From Rufibacter psychrotolerans (GTDB taxonomy: Bacteria; Bacteroidota; Bacteroidia; Cytophagales; Hymenobacteraceae), in contig NZ_JAFFJV010000001.1 of assembly GCF_016924645.1 (NCBI RefSeq), positions 372,001 to 436,000 on the forward strand: a DNA stretch of 64,000 nucleotides. The letters run 5' to 3'. Below are positions 40,782 to 49,454 of the stretch, piece by piece. Under the pieces are notes generated by a model, which was not told the DNA's origin, did not search any database, and saw only the letters and a program-made list of their open reading frames with translations. The number at the start of each line of letters is the position of its first letter. The first letter of the stretch is position 1. The position numbers were made by a program, and so were the translations under genes.

Positions 40782-41519
40782 TACTTTCACTTCGGGTAGA
40801 CTTACAACGCGAAATATCCGCTGTGTGGGGTGGCGTGTGCCTGCACCACAGGCATTCAATGCAGGTCCATTCAGGGCAATTGGAAGAACCAAAGCGGCCT
40901 GTGAGTCAACCCGCTCTTTTCCTTGTTTTTCTCTTGTTCAGGGTCACCCAAGTGCCTTTGGAGGAATTTACGGCTTTCTTGTAACAGGAGAGTAGTGGTT
41001 GGTTTCTGCCGTTTTTAGCGTGCAGCACTTTTGGCCGTTTGCCTTCCTGCTTCTACAAGAACTCATATCTGCTTTGGTTTTCGACTTTATAGCCCCTTCT
41101 CAAAGGGAGATTGCTGCAGTACCTTTCTGATCTGAAAGTACGGTGCCGTTTTAGGCTAAGCCTTACGGCTTGGTCCAGAACTTCCTTGTCCTTCCTTGCA
41201 GCCTGCAGTAAGAAAACTTCCCTGGTTTTCATCTTTAGGCGTATAACTGAGAGCCAGACTTCCATTCGGTTCCAATCCAAAAGGCATTCGGTGAGTCAGT
41301 TAGATGGTATAGACGACCGATGACTACCTGGTTGGGAAAGGAAGTTCGGGGTGGGAAGATAGGAGATTTAGGCGGTGTTTTCTGCTTTAAATATAAATAA
41401 GGCGAGGTATTGTACAGGTTTGGCTGGTAAAAGCAGGTGTTTGTCTAATATTCAACCACTTAAGGTTTAAATAAACCAACTTTGTGTAAACAAGACAAAA
41501 ACAAGAAAACCATTGCATT
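40782..41519. other. intergenic region, 738 bp, nothing recognised
   Basis: No supportable gene. Overlapping short ORFs on both strands at about 41053-41323 have poor composition and no recognised domain; a decayed gene is possible. CAACTTTG at about 41478-41485 is one mismatch from the -7 consensus and precedes the next gene by 35 nt. Confidence 0.45.
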
Positions 41520-41837
41520 ATGAAAACATTTGTGTTAGCCCTCGCCCTTTCTTTTGCCTCCGCCGGTGTGTCGTTCGCTGACAATACACCTCCTGCTACC
41601 AACCTGTCGCGGCAAATTGCCAACGCCCTTAGACTGAACGAAGCAGAGTACCTGAAGATCAGAAAACTGGAACTGGCAAGACTGGCTGAGCTAACCTCTT
41701 CTGCAACAGATGCCAAAATGGTGAATGAGAAGCTTGCAGTTACGTTGCTGGAGGCACTTTCCGTAGAACAGCAGGAAGCCTACAAAACTTTTGTGAAACT
41801 AAGTTCAGGCCCCCAGCATGAAGCTGTGTTGAAGTAA
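41520..41837 (+). CDS. small exported helical protein, unknown function
   Basis: 105 residues with signal peptide MKTFVLALALSFASAGVSFA. The mature 85 residues are helical: NLSRQIANALRLNEAEYLKIRKLE and TDAKMVNEKLAVTLLEALSVEQQEAYK (key residues LNEAEY, LSVEQQEAY). The LNxAEYxKI and LSxEQQxAY layout is reminiscent of periplasmic Spy/CpxP-like stress proteins, but the LTxxQ signature is not present. Periplasmic. It has its own terminator. Confidence 0.75.
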   Translation: MKTFVLALALSFASAGVSFADNTPPATNLSRQIANALRLNEAEYLKIRKLELARLAELTSSATDAKMVNEKLAVTLLEALSVEQQEAYKTFVKLSSGPQHEAVLK

Positions 41838-41865
41838 GCCGCTCCCATTCTACTCCCCAAAAGCA

Positions 41866-41897
41866 AAGCCCGCCAACCCTGAGCGGGCTTCTTTTTT
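41866..41897 (+). terminator. rho-independent terminator
   Basis: GCCCGC/GCGGGC stem followed by TTCTTTTTT, 30 nt after the exported protein gene. Confidence 0.82.
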
Positions 41898-42208
41898 GCC
41901 TAAGACTCAACGGGTAAAAGGGCGTAGCAGACCCAGCGAAAGGTAATCCGGTAGCAAGTCCTAACTAAAGCCTTCTGGCACGTTGCAGGATGTTAGGCCG
42001 GGGAAAGTGTATCACCCAGCCCTTTAATCCGCCGTTGGGCAGAACAACCAGAGGCAAATACGAAATACGCGCTTTAGGGAGAGAATTGTAGGATGTTAGC
42101 TGGGTGGGACGTGAACAGGGGAGAGGCGTGTTACCCGGCAGGAGTGGGGCGTGCGGGATGCAGGGCCTGCTTGCCAAAAGGCGCGAAACCATGAGAGGTA
42201 AAAACAGA
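41898..42208. other. intergenic region, nothing recognised
   Basis: About 310 bp between convergent genes. A short phrase GAGGATGTTAG-like (GCAGGATGTTAGGCC and GTAGGATGTTAGCTG) appears twice about 100 nt apart. A minus-strand ORF here lacks support. Confidence 0.4.
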
Positions 42209-42245
42209 AATCCCCGCTCTACCGAACAGGCCAAGCAGGGGATTT
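42209..42245 (-). terminator. terminator of CsbD-family gene
   Basis: AATCCCCGC / GCAGGGGATT hairpin; on the minus strand it is followed by TCTGTTTTT, 18 nt after the stop at 42263. Confidence 0.7.
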
Positions 42246-42262
42246 TACTGGAACCGGGAATC

Positions 42263-42478
42263 TTACAGCGTTCTTAACCAATTTCTAAGCTCATGCTCGG
42301 TTTTTCCAAGCTTCTGCTGAAGCCTGCCAAGCCACTTATCTTCCTGCCCTTCATCATAGGCGAGGTCGTCATCGGTTAAGTCCCCGTAGGCCATTTTCAT
42401 CTTGCCCTTGATCTCGTTCCAATTTCCTCTGGATCTATATTCTGCCTCGTTGCGGTATGATTCGTCGTTTGTGACCAT
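42263..42478 (-). CDS. CsbD-family stress protein
   Basis: 71 residues from the ATG at 42478 (the frame runs up to 42547 but the earlier part is unlike the family). CsbD hallmarks: [23 protein letters not shown] near 17-39 and a C-terminal [18 protein letters not shown] helix. Small, very hydrophilic cytoplasmic proteins induced in general stress; biochemical function not known. It is longer than minimal CsbD proteins by a short C-terminal extension, as is common in Bacteroidota. Confidence 0.9.
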   Translation of the reverse strand: MVTNDESYRNEAEYRSRGNWNEIKGKMKMAYGDLTDDDLAYDEGQEDKWLGRLQQKLGKTEHELRNWLRTL

Positions 42479-42638
42479 ATGTAGAAACTTATAGATAGTT
42501 ATGTACTTATATACGCAGAAAACAAACGGTAGGTTGAGGCCGGGCAACGGTGGGTAAAGCGGCCAGGCGCCCTCTGGAACGGCTTACAAGAAAGATACTG
42601 AAAAGCAGTTGCTTATGCAAGGCGACCTATGCCCAATT

Positions 42639-43718
42639 TCAGTGGTTTTTCAGGCTTTTCAGAAACTCAAGCACCGCTGCCGGGTCCTGAAACGTGCCCA
42701 GGGCCACCTCCAGGTCTTTGATCTCCTCGCGCAGCCCTTTCTTGGCGCTCCTGAACTTGGCTTCTATCTGTTTGGGCGTACCCCCAAAATCATGGTACAG
42801 CTGCGCCTCGGGACCTATGTAGTAGTTGCTCTGCTCGTCTTCCAGTTCCTGAATCTGCTCCTGCAGCAACTTTACGTAGTAAGTCAGTTGCTCCTCGGGT
42901 ACCTGGGCAAGTACCTGCTCCTGTTCGTGCATAAACTCCATCTGCAGCCGGAGCAACTCAAAAAAGTCATCCTGGTGGTAGGCCAGGGTCACCTGTTTCA
43001 TGGCTTCTTCCTTCCAGAGGCGGGCGGCGGGGTCTCTTTCCCGGTCGGGGTGCAGGAGTTTGGCCAGGGTGGTGTACAGGCGTCGGCTGGCCTTGCTGAT
43101 GCTCTCCATCTCCACCTTCGCCTTGGCTTGTTTGGCCTGCTGCGCCTTTGTTTTCTGCCGATGGGCCCGCTGGGCCTCGCGCCGTTCCTGCTCTTCCTGC
43201 ATCTGTTGGTCTAAACGGGCCTGAAACGCCTCCATGTCGGCAAGGTCCTCCAGGTTGACGTCTAAGCCCAGCACTTGCTTGAGCAGGTGTTGGGTTTCAG
43301 ATTTGACCTGGGCGGGCGCTTGGTGGGGTGGGTCTGCCGGTTGCGAGTACCGCTGCAGAATATCGCCCAGTTCATCAGTCTGGTAGTGGTGTATCAGGTG
43401 CATGGTCTGTTCCCGGAGAAAGGTGGCCAGCTTTTCCCGTTCCAGCCTGGGAAAGTCCTGGGTCTGGTAGGCATCATCCAGTAGCTTCACCAACGCCACC
43501 CGGCTAGCCACCATTTGCTGCACCAGGGGGTGAATCTCCTGCTGCACCCGCCCCCGAATTATCTCTGTGACCCTGGCCCTCTCTGCCATCCGGGCCTTGA
43601 GTTGGTCAATGGTCTGGATGCTGGCGTTAAACTGCTGCTGTAACTGGGAAAGGGTGGCTTTTGCCTGCGGGCTAAACTGGGGAAGGTTCTCTGCGTGGGA
43701 CTGGGGTTGGTCAGACAT
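42639..43718 (-). CDS. J-domain-like protein with long helical N-terminal part
   Basis: 359 residues. HPD at 223-225 in YTTLAKLLHPDRERDPA, followed by KEEAMKQVTLAYHQDDFFELL, is the helix II-HPD-helix III core of a J domain, which stimulates DnaK ATPase. The preceding 200 residues are charged and coiled-coil-like with Gln/Lys/Glu-rich repeats (QERREAQRAHRQKTKAQQAK). The C-terminal part is helical. No zinc fingers or Gly/Phe region exist, so it is a class C J protein. Cytoplasmic. It has no chaperone genes nearby. Confidence 0.82.
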   Translation of the reverse strand: MSDQPQSHAENLPQFSPQAKATLSQLQQQFNASIQTIDQLKARMAERARVTEIIRGRVQQEIHPLVQQMVASRVALVKLLDDAYQTQDFPRLEREKLATFLREQTMHLIHHYQTDELGDILQRYSQPADPPHQAPAQVKSETQHLLKQVLGLDVNLEDLADMEAFQARLDQQMQEEQERREAQRAHRQKTKAQQAKQAKAKVEMESISKASRRLYTTLAKLLHPDRERDPAARLWKEEAMKQVTLAYHQDDFFELLRLQMEFMHEQEQVLAQVPEEQLTYYVKLLQEQIQELEDEQSNYYIGPEAQLYHDFGGTPKQIEAKFRSAKKGLREEIKDLEVALGTFQDPAAVLEFLKSLKNH

Positions 43719-44247
43719 ACTGTGGTGGAATGGTGTTCTGGGTTACTGTTTTTGGTGTACGGTTTGGATACGTGGTATGGCCCTGGTTGTATCTAGTTGC
43801 CTTTGAATATATTTCTTGCTTATTAGGTCTTCGTTGCTGGCGAAGCGCAGTTTGTCTTTGGGCTAATGGATTACTTTGTTATCGCTGGCGTAGCTTCCGC
43901 TTGTCTATTGACTTATAAGCGGTTCTTTCCATAGGTAACTTGGTGCGCTCACGGCCGCGGGGCCCCGTCTTCCGCCCTCGCGCTGTGCTCTCTCGCCTGG
44001 CCCTCAGGCCTGCCGCATGCGCGGCACCGGGTCGAGCGCTAGGCGCTCAGCCGAAAGACTGGAATAGGGGAAAGAGACAGAAGCAGTGACTGCTTCCCCA
44101 GCAAGGCGGATTCCCCTCCTGGGAGGGGCAGGGGTGGGTTCACATTCCTCAAGGGGCAAGTCTGTGACTTGGACCTACCATTTAGGCAGTTTGTAACTGC
44201 CGTGAACCATAAGCCTTGACACGTTTCAGGTACATCTTCAGCATTTC
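43719..44247. other. intergenic region with GC-rich tract and two-hairpin element
   Basis: No gene seen. About 43945-44050 is strikingly GC-rich with internal inverted pairs (CGCGGGGCCCCG, CTGGCCCTCAGGCC, GCGCTAGGCGC). About 44113-44140 holds CCCCTCCTGGGAGGGG followed by CAGGGGTGGGTT, like REP-type hairpins widespread in this phylum. 44157-44201 is a two-hairpin motif also found at 50989-51045. Confidence 0.45.
44157..44201. repeat. two-hairpin repeat motif (copy 1)
   Basis: CAAGT...ACTTG hairpin, then GGCAGTT-TGT-AACTGCC about 14 nt later. The same order of hairpins recurs at 50989-51045. Confidence 0.5.
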
Positions 44248-44427
44248 GCTCGCTCGCCTCCGGCGAGTGTGAGAAATGGGGCGGCGTCTCGCCGCTAGTC
44301 GTTACAATATCATTACAATGACTAACTATGGCGCGGATTTACTTCCGTGCCTTACAGAACCTCGGAAATGATCGCAACGCGGCCAGAAGCCGCAGGATAC
44401 CTCACGCTCGCCGGAGGCGAGCGAGGG
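44248..44427. mobile_element. MITE-like element (copy 2)
   Basis: Begins CGCTCGCTCGCCTCCGGCGA and ends TCGCCGGAGGCGAGCGAGGG; about 180 bp. The interior around 44305-44365 is nearly identical to copy 4 at 56460-56640 (for example ATGGCGCGGATTTACTTCCG), so these two form a subfamily. Confidence 0.72.
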
Positions 44428-44481
44428 ATGGTAGTACAAGTAAATGAAGGTGGAGGCACTGTCAAATCATAACCCTACCCA

Positions 44482-44536
44482 CCAGAAAGCCCACCGTACA
44501 GGCTCTTTTGAATAGAGCGGTACGGCGGGCTTTCTG
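44482..44536 (-). terminator. hairpin after pepD
   Basis: CCAGAAAGCCCACCGTAC pairs with GTACGGCGGGCTTTCTGG (one mismatch), immediately beyond the pepD stop at 44544. T tract is weak. Confidence 0.6.
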
Positions 44537-44543
44537 GGGTGAC

Positions 44544-46016
44544 TTAGGACGCTGGGGCGGCCACCGGAATGTGCTTCAGGGTTTCCAGCAGGAACTTCCA
44601 GTACTTCTGAACCGAGCTGATCTGAACTTTCTCGTCGGGGGAGTGGGCGCCGGTGATGTTGGGGCCAAAGGAGATCATTTCCATGTGGGGGTAGTTCGTG
44701 CCCAGGATGCCGCACTCCAGGCCGGCGTGGCAGGCGTTCACGTGCGGGGCCTCCTGGAACAGTTCCTGGTACAGGGTAGTCATGGTCTTGATGATGGTGG
44801 CCTCGGGGTTAGGGGTCCAGCCGGGGTAGGCGCCTTTCTGGGTTACGGTGGCGCCCACCAGTTCAAAGGTGCTCTGGATGGCGTGGGCCAGGTCAAACTT
44901 TTCGGTGTCTACCGACGAGCGGGTGAGGCACTGGATGGTGTAGGCCCCGTCTTTCACCAGCACGCGCGCCAGATTGTTAGAGGTCTGCACCAGGCCCGCA
45001 ATGGCCGGACTCATGCGGTAAATGCCGTTGGGGCAGGCGTAGAGCGCCCGCAGCAGCTGGTTCTGGAAATCATACGAGATAGCCGCCGACGGCAGGTCCA
45101 TGGGCTCACCCTGCAGTTGCAGGTTAGGGTCCGTGAGGGCGTATTCCGCCTGCAGGATCTCGGCCTGTTTTTCCAGAAACAGCTCAAAAGTCTCGGCTTT
45201 GGCCTCTGGCACAGCCACCTCTGCAAACGACTCGCGCGGAATGGCGTTGCGCAGGCTGCCGCCGTCTATGCTGTACACCCGGGCGTTGAACTTGGCCGCC
45301 GCCTGGTACAGCACGCGGTTCATGAGCTTGTTGGCGTTGCCGCGCCCCAGGTGAATGTCCATGCCCGAGTGGCCGCCGGTAAGGCCGGTGATGCTGAGGC
45401 GATACGCGGCAAAGTCAAACGGAATCTTTTCTTCATTGTACACGCCCGTGGCGGTCACGTCTACGCCGCCCGCGCAGCCAATGGTAAGCTCACGGTCATC
45501 CTCGGTGTCCAGGTTGAGCAGGATAGAGCCGGTGAGCAGGCCGCCTTTCAGGCCCATGGCCCCGGTCATGCCGGTTTCCTCGTCAATGGTGAACAAACAC
45601 TCTAGCGGCGGGTGCGCAATGTCTTGGGAGGTGAGCAGGGCCATCATGGTGGCCACGCCAATGCCGTTGTCGGCGCCCAGGGTGGTGCCTTTGGCCCGCA
45701 CCCAGTCGCCGTCTACGTACATGTCTATGCCCTGGCTGTTGAAGTCAAACTCGGTATCGGCATTTTTCTGGTGCACCATGTCCAGGTGGCTTTGCAGGAC
45801 TACGGTTTGCCGGTCTTCCATGCCCGGTGAGGCCGGCTTGCGGATGAGAACGTTGCCCACCTCATCGGTGAGGGTCTCAAAACCCTGGCTGTTCCCGAAG
45901 TCCTGGATAAACTTGATCACGCGCTCTTCTTTCTTAGACGGACGGGGTACCGCGTTCAGGGCCGCGAAGTGCTGCCACAAGGCTTTGGGTTCTAAAGATT
46001 CTATAGGGGTGCTCAT
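44544..46016 (-). CDS. pepD: aminoacyl-histidine dipeptidase (cytosol non-specific dipeptidase), M20
   Basis: 490 residues, the usual PepD length. Metal-binding blocks: LQSHLDMVHQK (His, Asp), TTLGADNGIGVATMMALL (bridging Asp), TIDEETGMTGAMGL (Glu-Glu), NLDTEDDRELTIGCAGG (Asp) and HAGLECGIL near the C-terminus (Glu/His). The lid domain holds GLTGGHSGMDIHLGRGNANKLM. It is a cytoplasmic zinc dipeptidase hydrolysing Xaa-His and many other dipeptides, and would process peptides brought in by the POT transporter. Single gene. Confidence 0.96.
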   Translation of the reverse strand: MSTPIESLEPKALWQHFAALNAVPRPSKKEERVIKFIQDFGNSQGFETLTDEVGNVLIRKPASPGMEDRQTVVLQSHLDMVHQKNADTEFDFNSQGIDMYVDGDWVRAKGTTLGADNGIGVATMMALLTSQDIAHPPLECLFTIDEETGMTGAMGLKGGLLTGSILLNLDTEDDRELTIGCAGGVDVTATGVYNEEKIPFDFAAYRLSITGLTGGHSGMDIHLGRGNANKLMNRVLYQAAAKFNARVYSIDGGSLRNAIPRESFAEVAVPEAKAETFELFLEKQAEILQAEYALTDPNLQLQGEPMDLPSAAISYDFQNQLLRALYACPNGIYRMSPAIAGLVQTSNNLARVLVKDGAYTIQCLTRSSVDTEKFDLAHAIQSTFELVGATVTQKGAYPGWTPNPEATIIKTMTTLYQELFQEAPHVNACHAGLECGILGTNYPHMEMISFGPNITGAHSPDEKVQISSVQKYWKFLLETLKHIPVAAPAS

Positions 46017-46144
46017 ACTACATCAGTGCAAATGTCGGGGAGGGCAGGGCCGAGCCTCCGCTCCCCGACGGGTTGGAAATAGGGGTCCTCAGGTAAAGGT
46101 ACTAAACAGAACGGACTACCGGGCTGCCGAGGGCAGGAAAACTG

Positions 46145-46194
46145 CCCCGGGTTTTGGGCCCTTTTTCCGGAAAACAAGTCCAAAACCCCTCCCG
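46145..46194. repeat. dispersed intergenic hairpin repeat (copy)
   Basis: CCCCGGGTTTTGGGCCC ... AAGTCCAAAACCCCTCCCGG around TTTTTCCGGAAAA, in the pepD/oxidoreductase divergent region. Confidence 0.65.
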
Positions 46195-46287
46195 GCCAGC
46201 GGCGTCCCCTTGAAGTCCGCGCCCCCAGACCTGAAAACAAGTTCGGCCAAAAGGAGTACAACAGAGCGCAATAGTATTGGGAGTTAA

Positions 46288-47250
46288 ATGCATAAAACCA
46301 TGGCAAAACGAATGAAAGCGGCCTTCTACGAGGAATTTGGAGGCACAGACAAAATCAAAGTAGGAGAACTGGACATACCGGAACTGAAGGAGGGCGAGGT
46401 GCTGGTGCGCGTGAAAGCCGCCGCCGTGAACCCTGTAGACAACGCCGTGCTGGCGGGATGGCTGAGCAGTTTCCTGCCCGTGCATTTCCCCGCCATTCTG
46501 GGCTGGGACATGGCGGGTGTGGTGGAAGACCGCGGCTTCAGTGCCCGTCGCTTCCGGGTGGGCGATGAAGTGTACGCCTACGCCCGCCGGCCCGTGGTGC
46601 AGCACGGCACCTTTGCCGAGTACATCGTGCTCCCCGAAAGTTACCTGGCCCACAAACCCAGGAACCTGAGCTTTGAGGAAGCCGCCGGTATTCCGCTGGT
46701 GGGGCTCACCGCGTACCAGTCTATGTTTGATGCCGGCAATCTGCAGCCGGGCCAAAGCGTGCTGATCCTGGGCGCCTCCGGCGGAATCGGGACCCTGGGC
46801 ATCCAGCTGGCTAAAAACGCGGGCGCCACGGTCATCGGCGTAGCCAGCCAGCGCAACCACGCTTTCATGCAAGAACTGGGCGCCGACCATACCATTGATT
46901 ACAACGGCACTGATGTGGGCCAGGCCGTGCAAGAGATTTTCCCCGAGGGCGTGGACCTCATCTTTGATGCCGCCAGCGGCGAAACCCTGCAACAAAGCCT
47001 CAAAGCCCTGAAGCCCAACGGCACGCTGGTTTCCATCCTGAACCGGGGCGAAGACTTGGACAAAGGCCTCCATTTTCACTACGTGTTTGTGGAACCCAAC
47101 GCCGCCGAGCTGGAGATCCTGCGCGAACAGGCCGAAGCCGGCAAACTCAAAGTCCACGTAAGCGAAACCTACCGCCTGGACCAAGCCGCCGAAGCCCTGA
47201 ACCAGATTGCCACCCACCACACCAAAGGCAAGATTGTGGTTGTGCCCTAG
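46288..47250 (+). CDS. NAD(P)H-dependent quinone oxidoreductase-like MDR protein
   Basis: 320 residues, medium-chain dehydrogenase/reductase fold without zinc ligands. VKAAAVNPVDNAVLAG and LGWDMAGVVE are the N-terminal catalytic domain blocks; the cofactor site is LILGASGGIGTLGIQLAKNAG near 155-175, with Ser-Gln-Arg after the second strand favouring NADPH. It probably reduces quinones or enones. TAGTATTG at about 46270 resembles a -7 box, placing the transcript start close to 46284, so the ATG at 46300 or 46312 could be the real start. Confidence 0.88.
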   Translation: MHKTMAKRMKAAFYEEFGGTDKIKVGELDIPELKEGEVLVRVKAAAVNPVDNAVLAGWLSSFLPVHFPAILGWDMAGVVEDRGFSARRFRVGDEVYAYARRPVVQHGTFAEYIVLPESYLAHKPRNLSFEEAAGIPLVGLTAYQSMFDAGNLQPGQSVLILGASGGIGTLGIQLAKNAGATVIGVASQRNHAFMQELGADHTIDYNGTDVGQAVQEIFPEGVDLIFDAASGETLQQSLKALKPNGTLVSILNRGEDLDKGLHFHYVFVEPNAAELEILREQAEAGKLKVHVSETYRLDQAAEALNQIATHHTKGKIVVVP

Positions 47251-47492
47251 GAGCATCACGTTACCCGGCTTCAGCATGTTGCCAGATGCAGTTCAACGGA
47301 AGGGCAGGGACAAGGCAGTGCCTTGCCTCTGCCCTTTTTATTCGTTCTGCTAAACAGAAATCGACAGAAACACCCGTAATGCTTTTGACGGGGCAACCAA
47401 CGGCGCAATTCCCAGGGTGAACTTCCCTGGCGCTGTTTTTAGCCAGTTTTCCCCAAAACAGCCAAGAATCAGCAAGCCTCCAACACCTACTT
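47251..47492. other. intergenic stretch with degenerate hairpin repeat
   Basis: CTGTTTTTAGCCAGTTTTCCCCAAAACAGCCAAGAATCAG at about 47431-47470 is a degenerate dispersed hairpin next to the MITE-like copy at 47493. Confidence 0.4.
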
Positions 47493-47630
47493 CCTTCGCT
47501 CGCCTCTGGCGAGTGTAAGCTATTGGGTGGCCTCCGGCCGCCAGGCCCAGTTCATGGCAGATCCAGGAATGCTGTTCCAGTGAGCCAACATCGGCAGGGG
47601 AGCGACACATCCGCCAGAGGCGAGCGAGGG
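47493..47630. mobile_element. MITE-like element (copy 3, diverged and short)
   Basis: Starts CCTTCGCTCGCCTCTGGCGA and ends CGCCAGAGGCGAGCGAGGG; 138 bp, interior unlike the other copies. Compensating changes in both ends (CTCTGGCG / CGCCAGAG against CTCCGGCG / CGCCGGAG) keep the ends complementary. Confidence 0.65.
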
Positions 47631-47720
47631 ACCGGTGAAGCAAAAAATGGCATCAAGGCCACCAGACATCCTCTCCCGCCAAAGGGCGAATTGCGGCTCT
47701 TTTTGGCGAAACAGCCCCAA

Positions 47721-47761
47721 AACAGCAAGCCTCCGCTACGTTTTGGCGGAGGCTTGCTGTT
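47721..47761. terminator. perfect 16 bp hairpin
   Basis: AACAGCAAGCCTCCGC pairs with GCGGAGGCTTGCTGTT; it overlaps the right half of a degenerate dispersed hairpin (GGCTCTTTTTGGCGAAACAGCC) and lies 40 nt beyond the stop at 47801. Confidence 0.65.
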
Positions 47762-47800
47762 CTAAAGAGGTATACCCGGCAGGAAAGGGGCCGGGTTGGC

Positions 47801-48355
47801 TCAGGCATGTTTATGGTAGGCTTTATGGATCTTTTCTACCCAATCCTTGCCCCACACCCGTAGTCCGTAGGTCCAGATGTATTGCGTTTTTCCTCTTTCG
47901 GTCCAGTTTTCTTCGTTGCTGTCCAGCATCAGGCCGTTGGTGAGGTCTTTATGGTAGAGGTAAAAGGTGTTGGTGTCCAGTTCAATGATTTCCTCAAAGT
48001 TTTCCAGGGCGAAAGCGCTGTCAAGCTGCAGGAAGAAAGATTTATAGAACCGGCCGGTTGCGAAATAGGTCTTGGGATCAGTGACTTCCGGCTTCAGACT
48101 GGAGATGATCTTCCGGAGCTTTTCGGCCTGCGAAAACGGGAACGTGACGCTATACACCGGGTTTTGCGAGTCTCTGAAGTAAAGCTTGTGCGCCAAGGCG
48201 TGGGTCTCTTCCAGCGACAGCACCGCGGTGGCCAGAATGGGCCTTTCGGCGATTCTTGAAATGGAGAGCAGAAAGTCATTCAGGTAATGCCTTCTATCCT
48301 GCTGCCTTCTCAGGTAGGTGATGCGGCTCTGGCGTCTTTGCTCTTCATTCATCAT
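47801..48355 (-). CDS. hypothetical protein, unknown function
   Basis: 184 residues from the ATG at 48355 (alternatives at 48367 and 48352). No signal peptide or membrane segment. The N-terminus is Arg/Gln-rich and helical (NEEQRRQSRITYLRRQQDRR); the rest mixes strands and helices (AERPILATAVLSLEE, SQAEKLRKIISSL, ELDTNTFYLYHKDL, YIWTYGLRVWGKDWVEKIHKA). I recognise no family. It is 42 nt downstream of the aldo/keto reductase on the same strand and is probably co-transcribed with it. Confidence 0.7.
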   Translation of the reverse strand: MMNEEQRRQSRITYLRRQQDRRHYLNDFLLSISRIAERPILATAVLSLEETHALAHKLYFRDSQNPVYSVTFPFSQAEKLRKIISSLKPEVTDPKTYFATGRFYKSFFLQLDSAFALENFEEIIELDTNTFYLYHKDLTNGLMLDSNEENWTERGKTQYIWTYGLRVWGKDWVEKIHKAYHKHA

Positions 48356-48397
48356 AATTGCCCTCAAAACAGCTGAAAGATGGTTTCGGGTGAAAAA

Positions 48398-49381
48398 TCA
48401 ATGGTTCACCATTTTGTATTGCTCCGGATTGTAGCGTTCGCCCACGTGCGGATATTGCTTGAGCAGATCTTCCAGCGCCTGAATGTCTTCTATGGTGAGC
48501 TGAATGTCTACGGCGGCGGCATTTTCCTCCAGGTATTTGCGGCGTTTGGTGCCCGGAATGGGGATGAGGTTCTCGCTTTGGGCCAGCACCCAGGCCAGGG
48601 CTAACTGCGCGGGCGTGCAATTTTTGTTTGCTGCAAACTCCGCGAAGGCTTGCGCCAGCTTCTGGTTGTTGTCCCAGTTGTCTTCGTTCTTGAAGCGGGG
48701 CAGGGACTTGCGCATGTCGTTATCTGGGAGGGTTTCCAGGCTCACGGTGTTGGTCACCAGGCCGCGCACCAAGGGACTGAACGGCACAAACGCAATATCC
48801 AGTTCCTGGCACAGCGGAATGACTTCTTTCTCGGCATCGCGGGTGAGCAGCGAGTACTCCGACTGCACAGCGGTGACGGGGTGCACGGCGTGCGCTTTCC
48901 GGATGGAGGCCGGCGAGGCCTCGGACAAGCCCAGGAACCGTACTTTGCCTTCCTGCACCAGTTGGGCCATGGCACCTACCATTTCCTCCACGGGTACGTT
49001 GGGGTCCACGCGGTGGGCGTAGTACAGGTCAATCACGTCTACTTTGAGGCGCCGGAGGCTGCCTTCCACGGCGGTGCGCATGTAGGCCGGGGAACCGTCA
49101 AAGGCCATGCCGCCATCTTCGGTGGGTTTGAAACCGAACTTGGTGGCGATGAAAATCTTGTCACGATTAGGCACCAGCACCTGCGAGATCAGTTCCTCGT
49201 TGTGGTGCGGGCCGTAGACATCGGCGGTGTCCCAGAAGTTGATGCCCAGCTCCAGTGCCCGGTGCAAGGTGGCGATAGATTCGGCATCGTCGCGGGTGCC
49301 GTAGGCCTGGCTCATGCCCATGCAGCCCAAGCCAATGGCCGATACATTTACTCCGGTGTTGCCCAGTTCTCTATAGGTCAT
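48398..49381 (-). CDS. aldo/keto reductase
   Basis: 327 residues, AKR TIM barrel. Catalytic tetrad blocks: [14 protein letters not shown] (Asp, Tyr near 52 and 57), FIATKFGF (Lys near 85) and [15 protein letters not shown] (His near 125). The C-terminal [18 protein letters not shown] is the NADPH-phosphate binding block. The sequence is of the YajO/AKR13-like group that reduces aldehydes and ketones, with substrate unknown. Cytoplasmic. A hypothetical gene follows in the same direction. Confidence 0.93.
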   Translation of the reverse strand: MTYRELGNTGVNVSAIGLGCMGMSQAYGTRDDAESIATLHRALELGINFWDTADVYGPHHNEELISQVLVPNRDKIFIATKFGFKPTEDGGMAFDGSPAYMRTAVEGSLRRLKVDVIDLYYAHRVDPNVPVEEMVGAMAQLVQEGKVRFLGLSEASPASIRKAHAVHPVTAVQSEYSLLTRDAEKEVIPLCQELDIAFVPFSPLVRGLVTNTVSLETLPDNDMRKSLPRFKNEDNWDNNQKLAQAFAEFAANKNCTPAQLALAWVLAQSENLIPIPGTKRRKYLEENAAAVDIQLTIEDIQALEDLLKQYPHVGERYNPEQYKMVNH

Positions 49382-49454
49382 ATCAATTGAGTTTTAGCTG
49401 AACGTGGAAAATAGAATGTACGCCCCCGGCGAGAAACCGGACGCAAAAAGCGCT

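Noticed and set aside
41053..41323. possible transposase remnant
   Set aside because: Overlapping short ORFs on both strands show no DDE or HUH motif and no flanking inverted repeats.
46102..47277. 391-codon minus-strand ORF
   Set aside because: Antisense to the MDR oxidoreductase with its clear nucleotide-binding motif.
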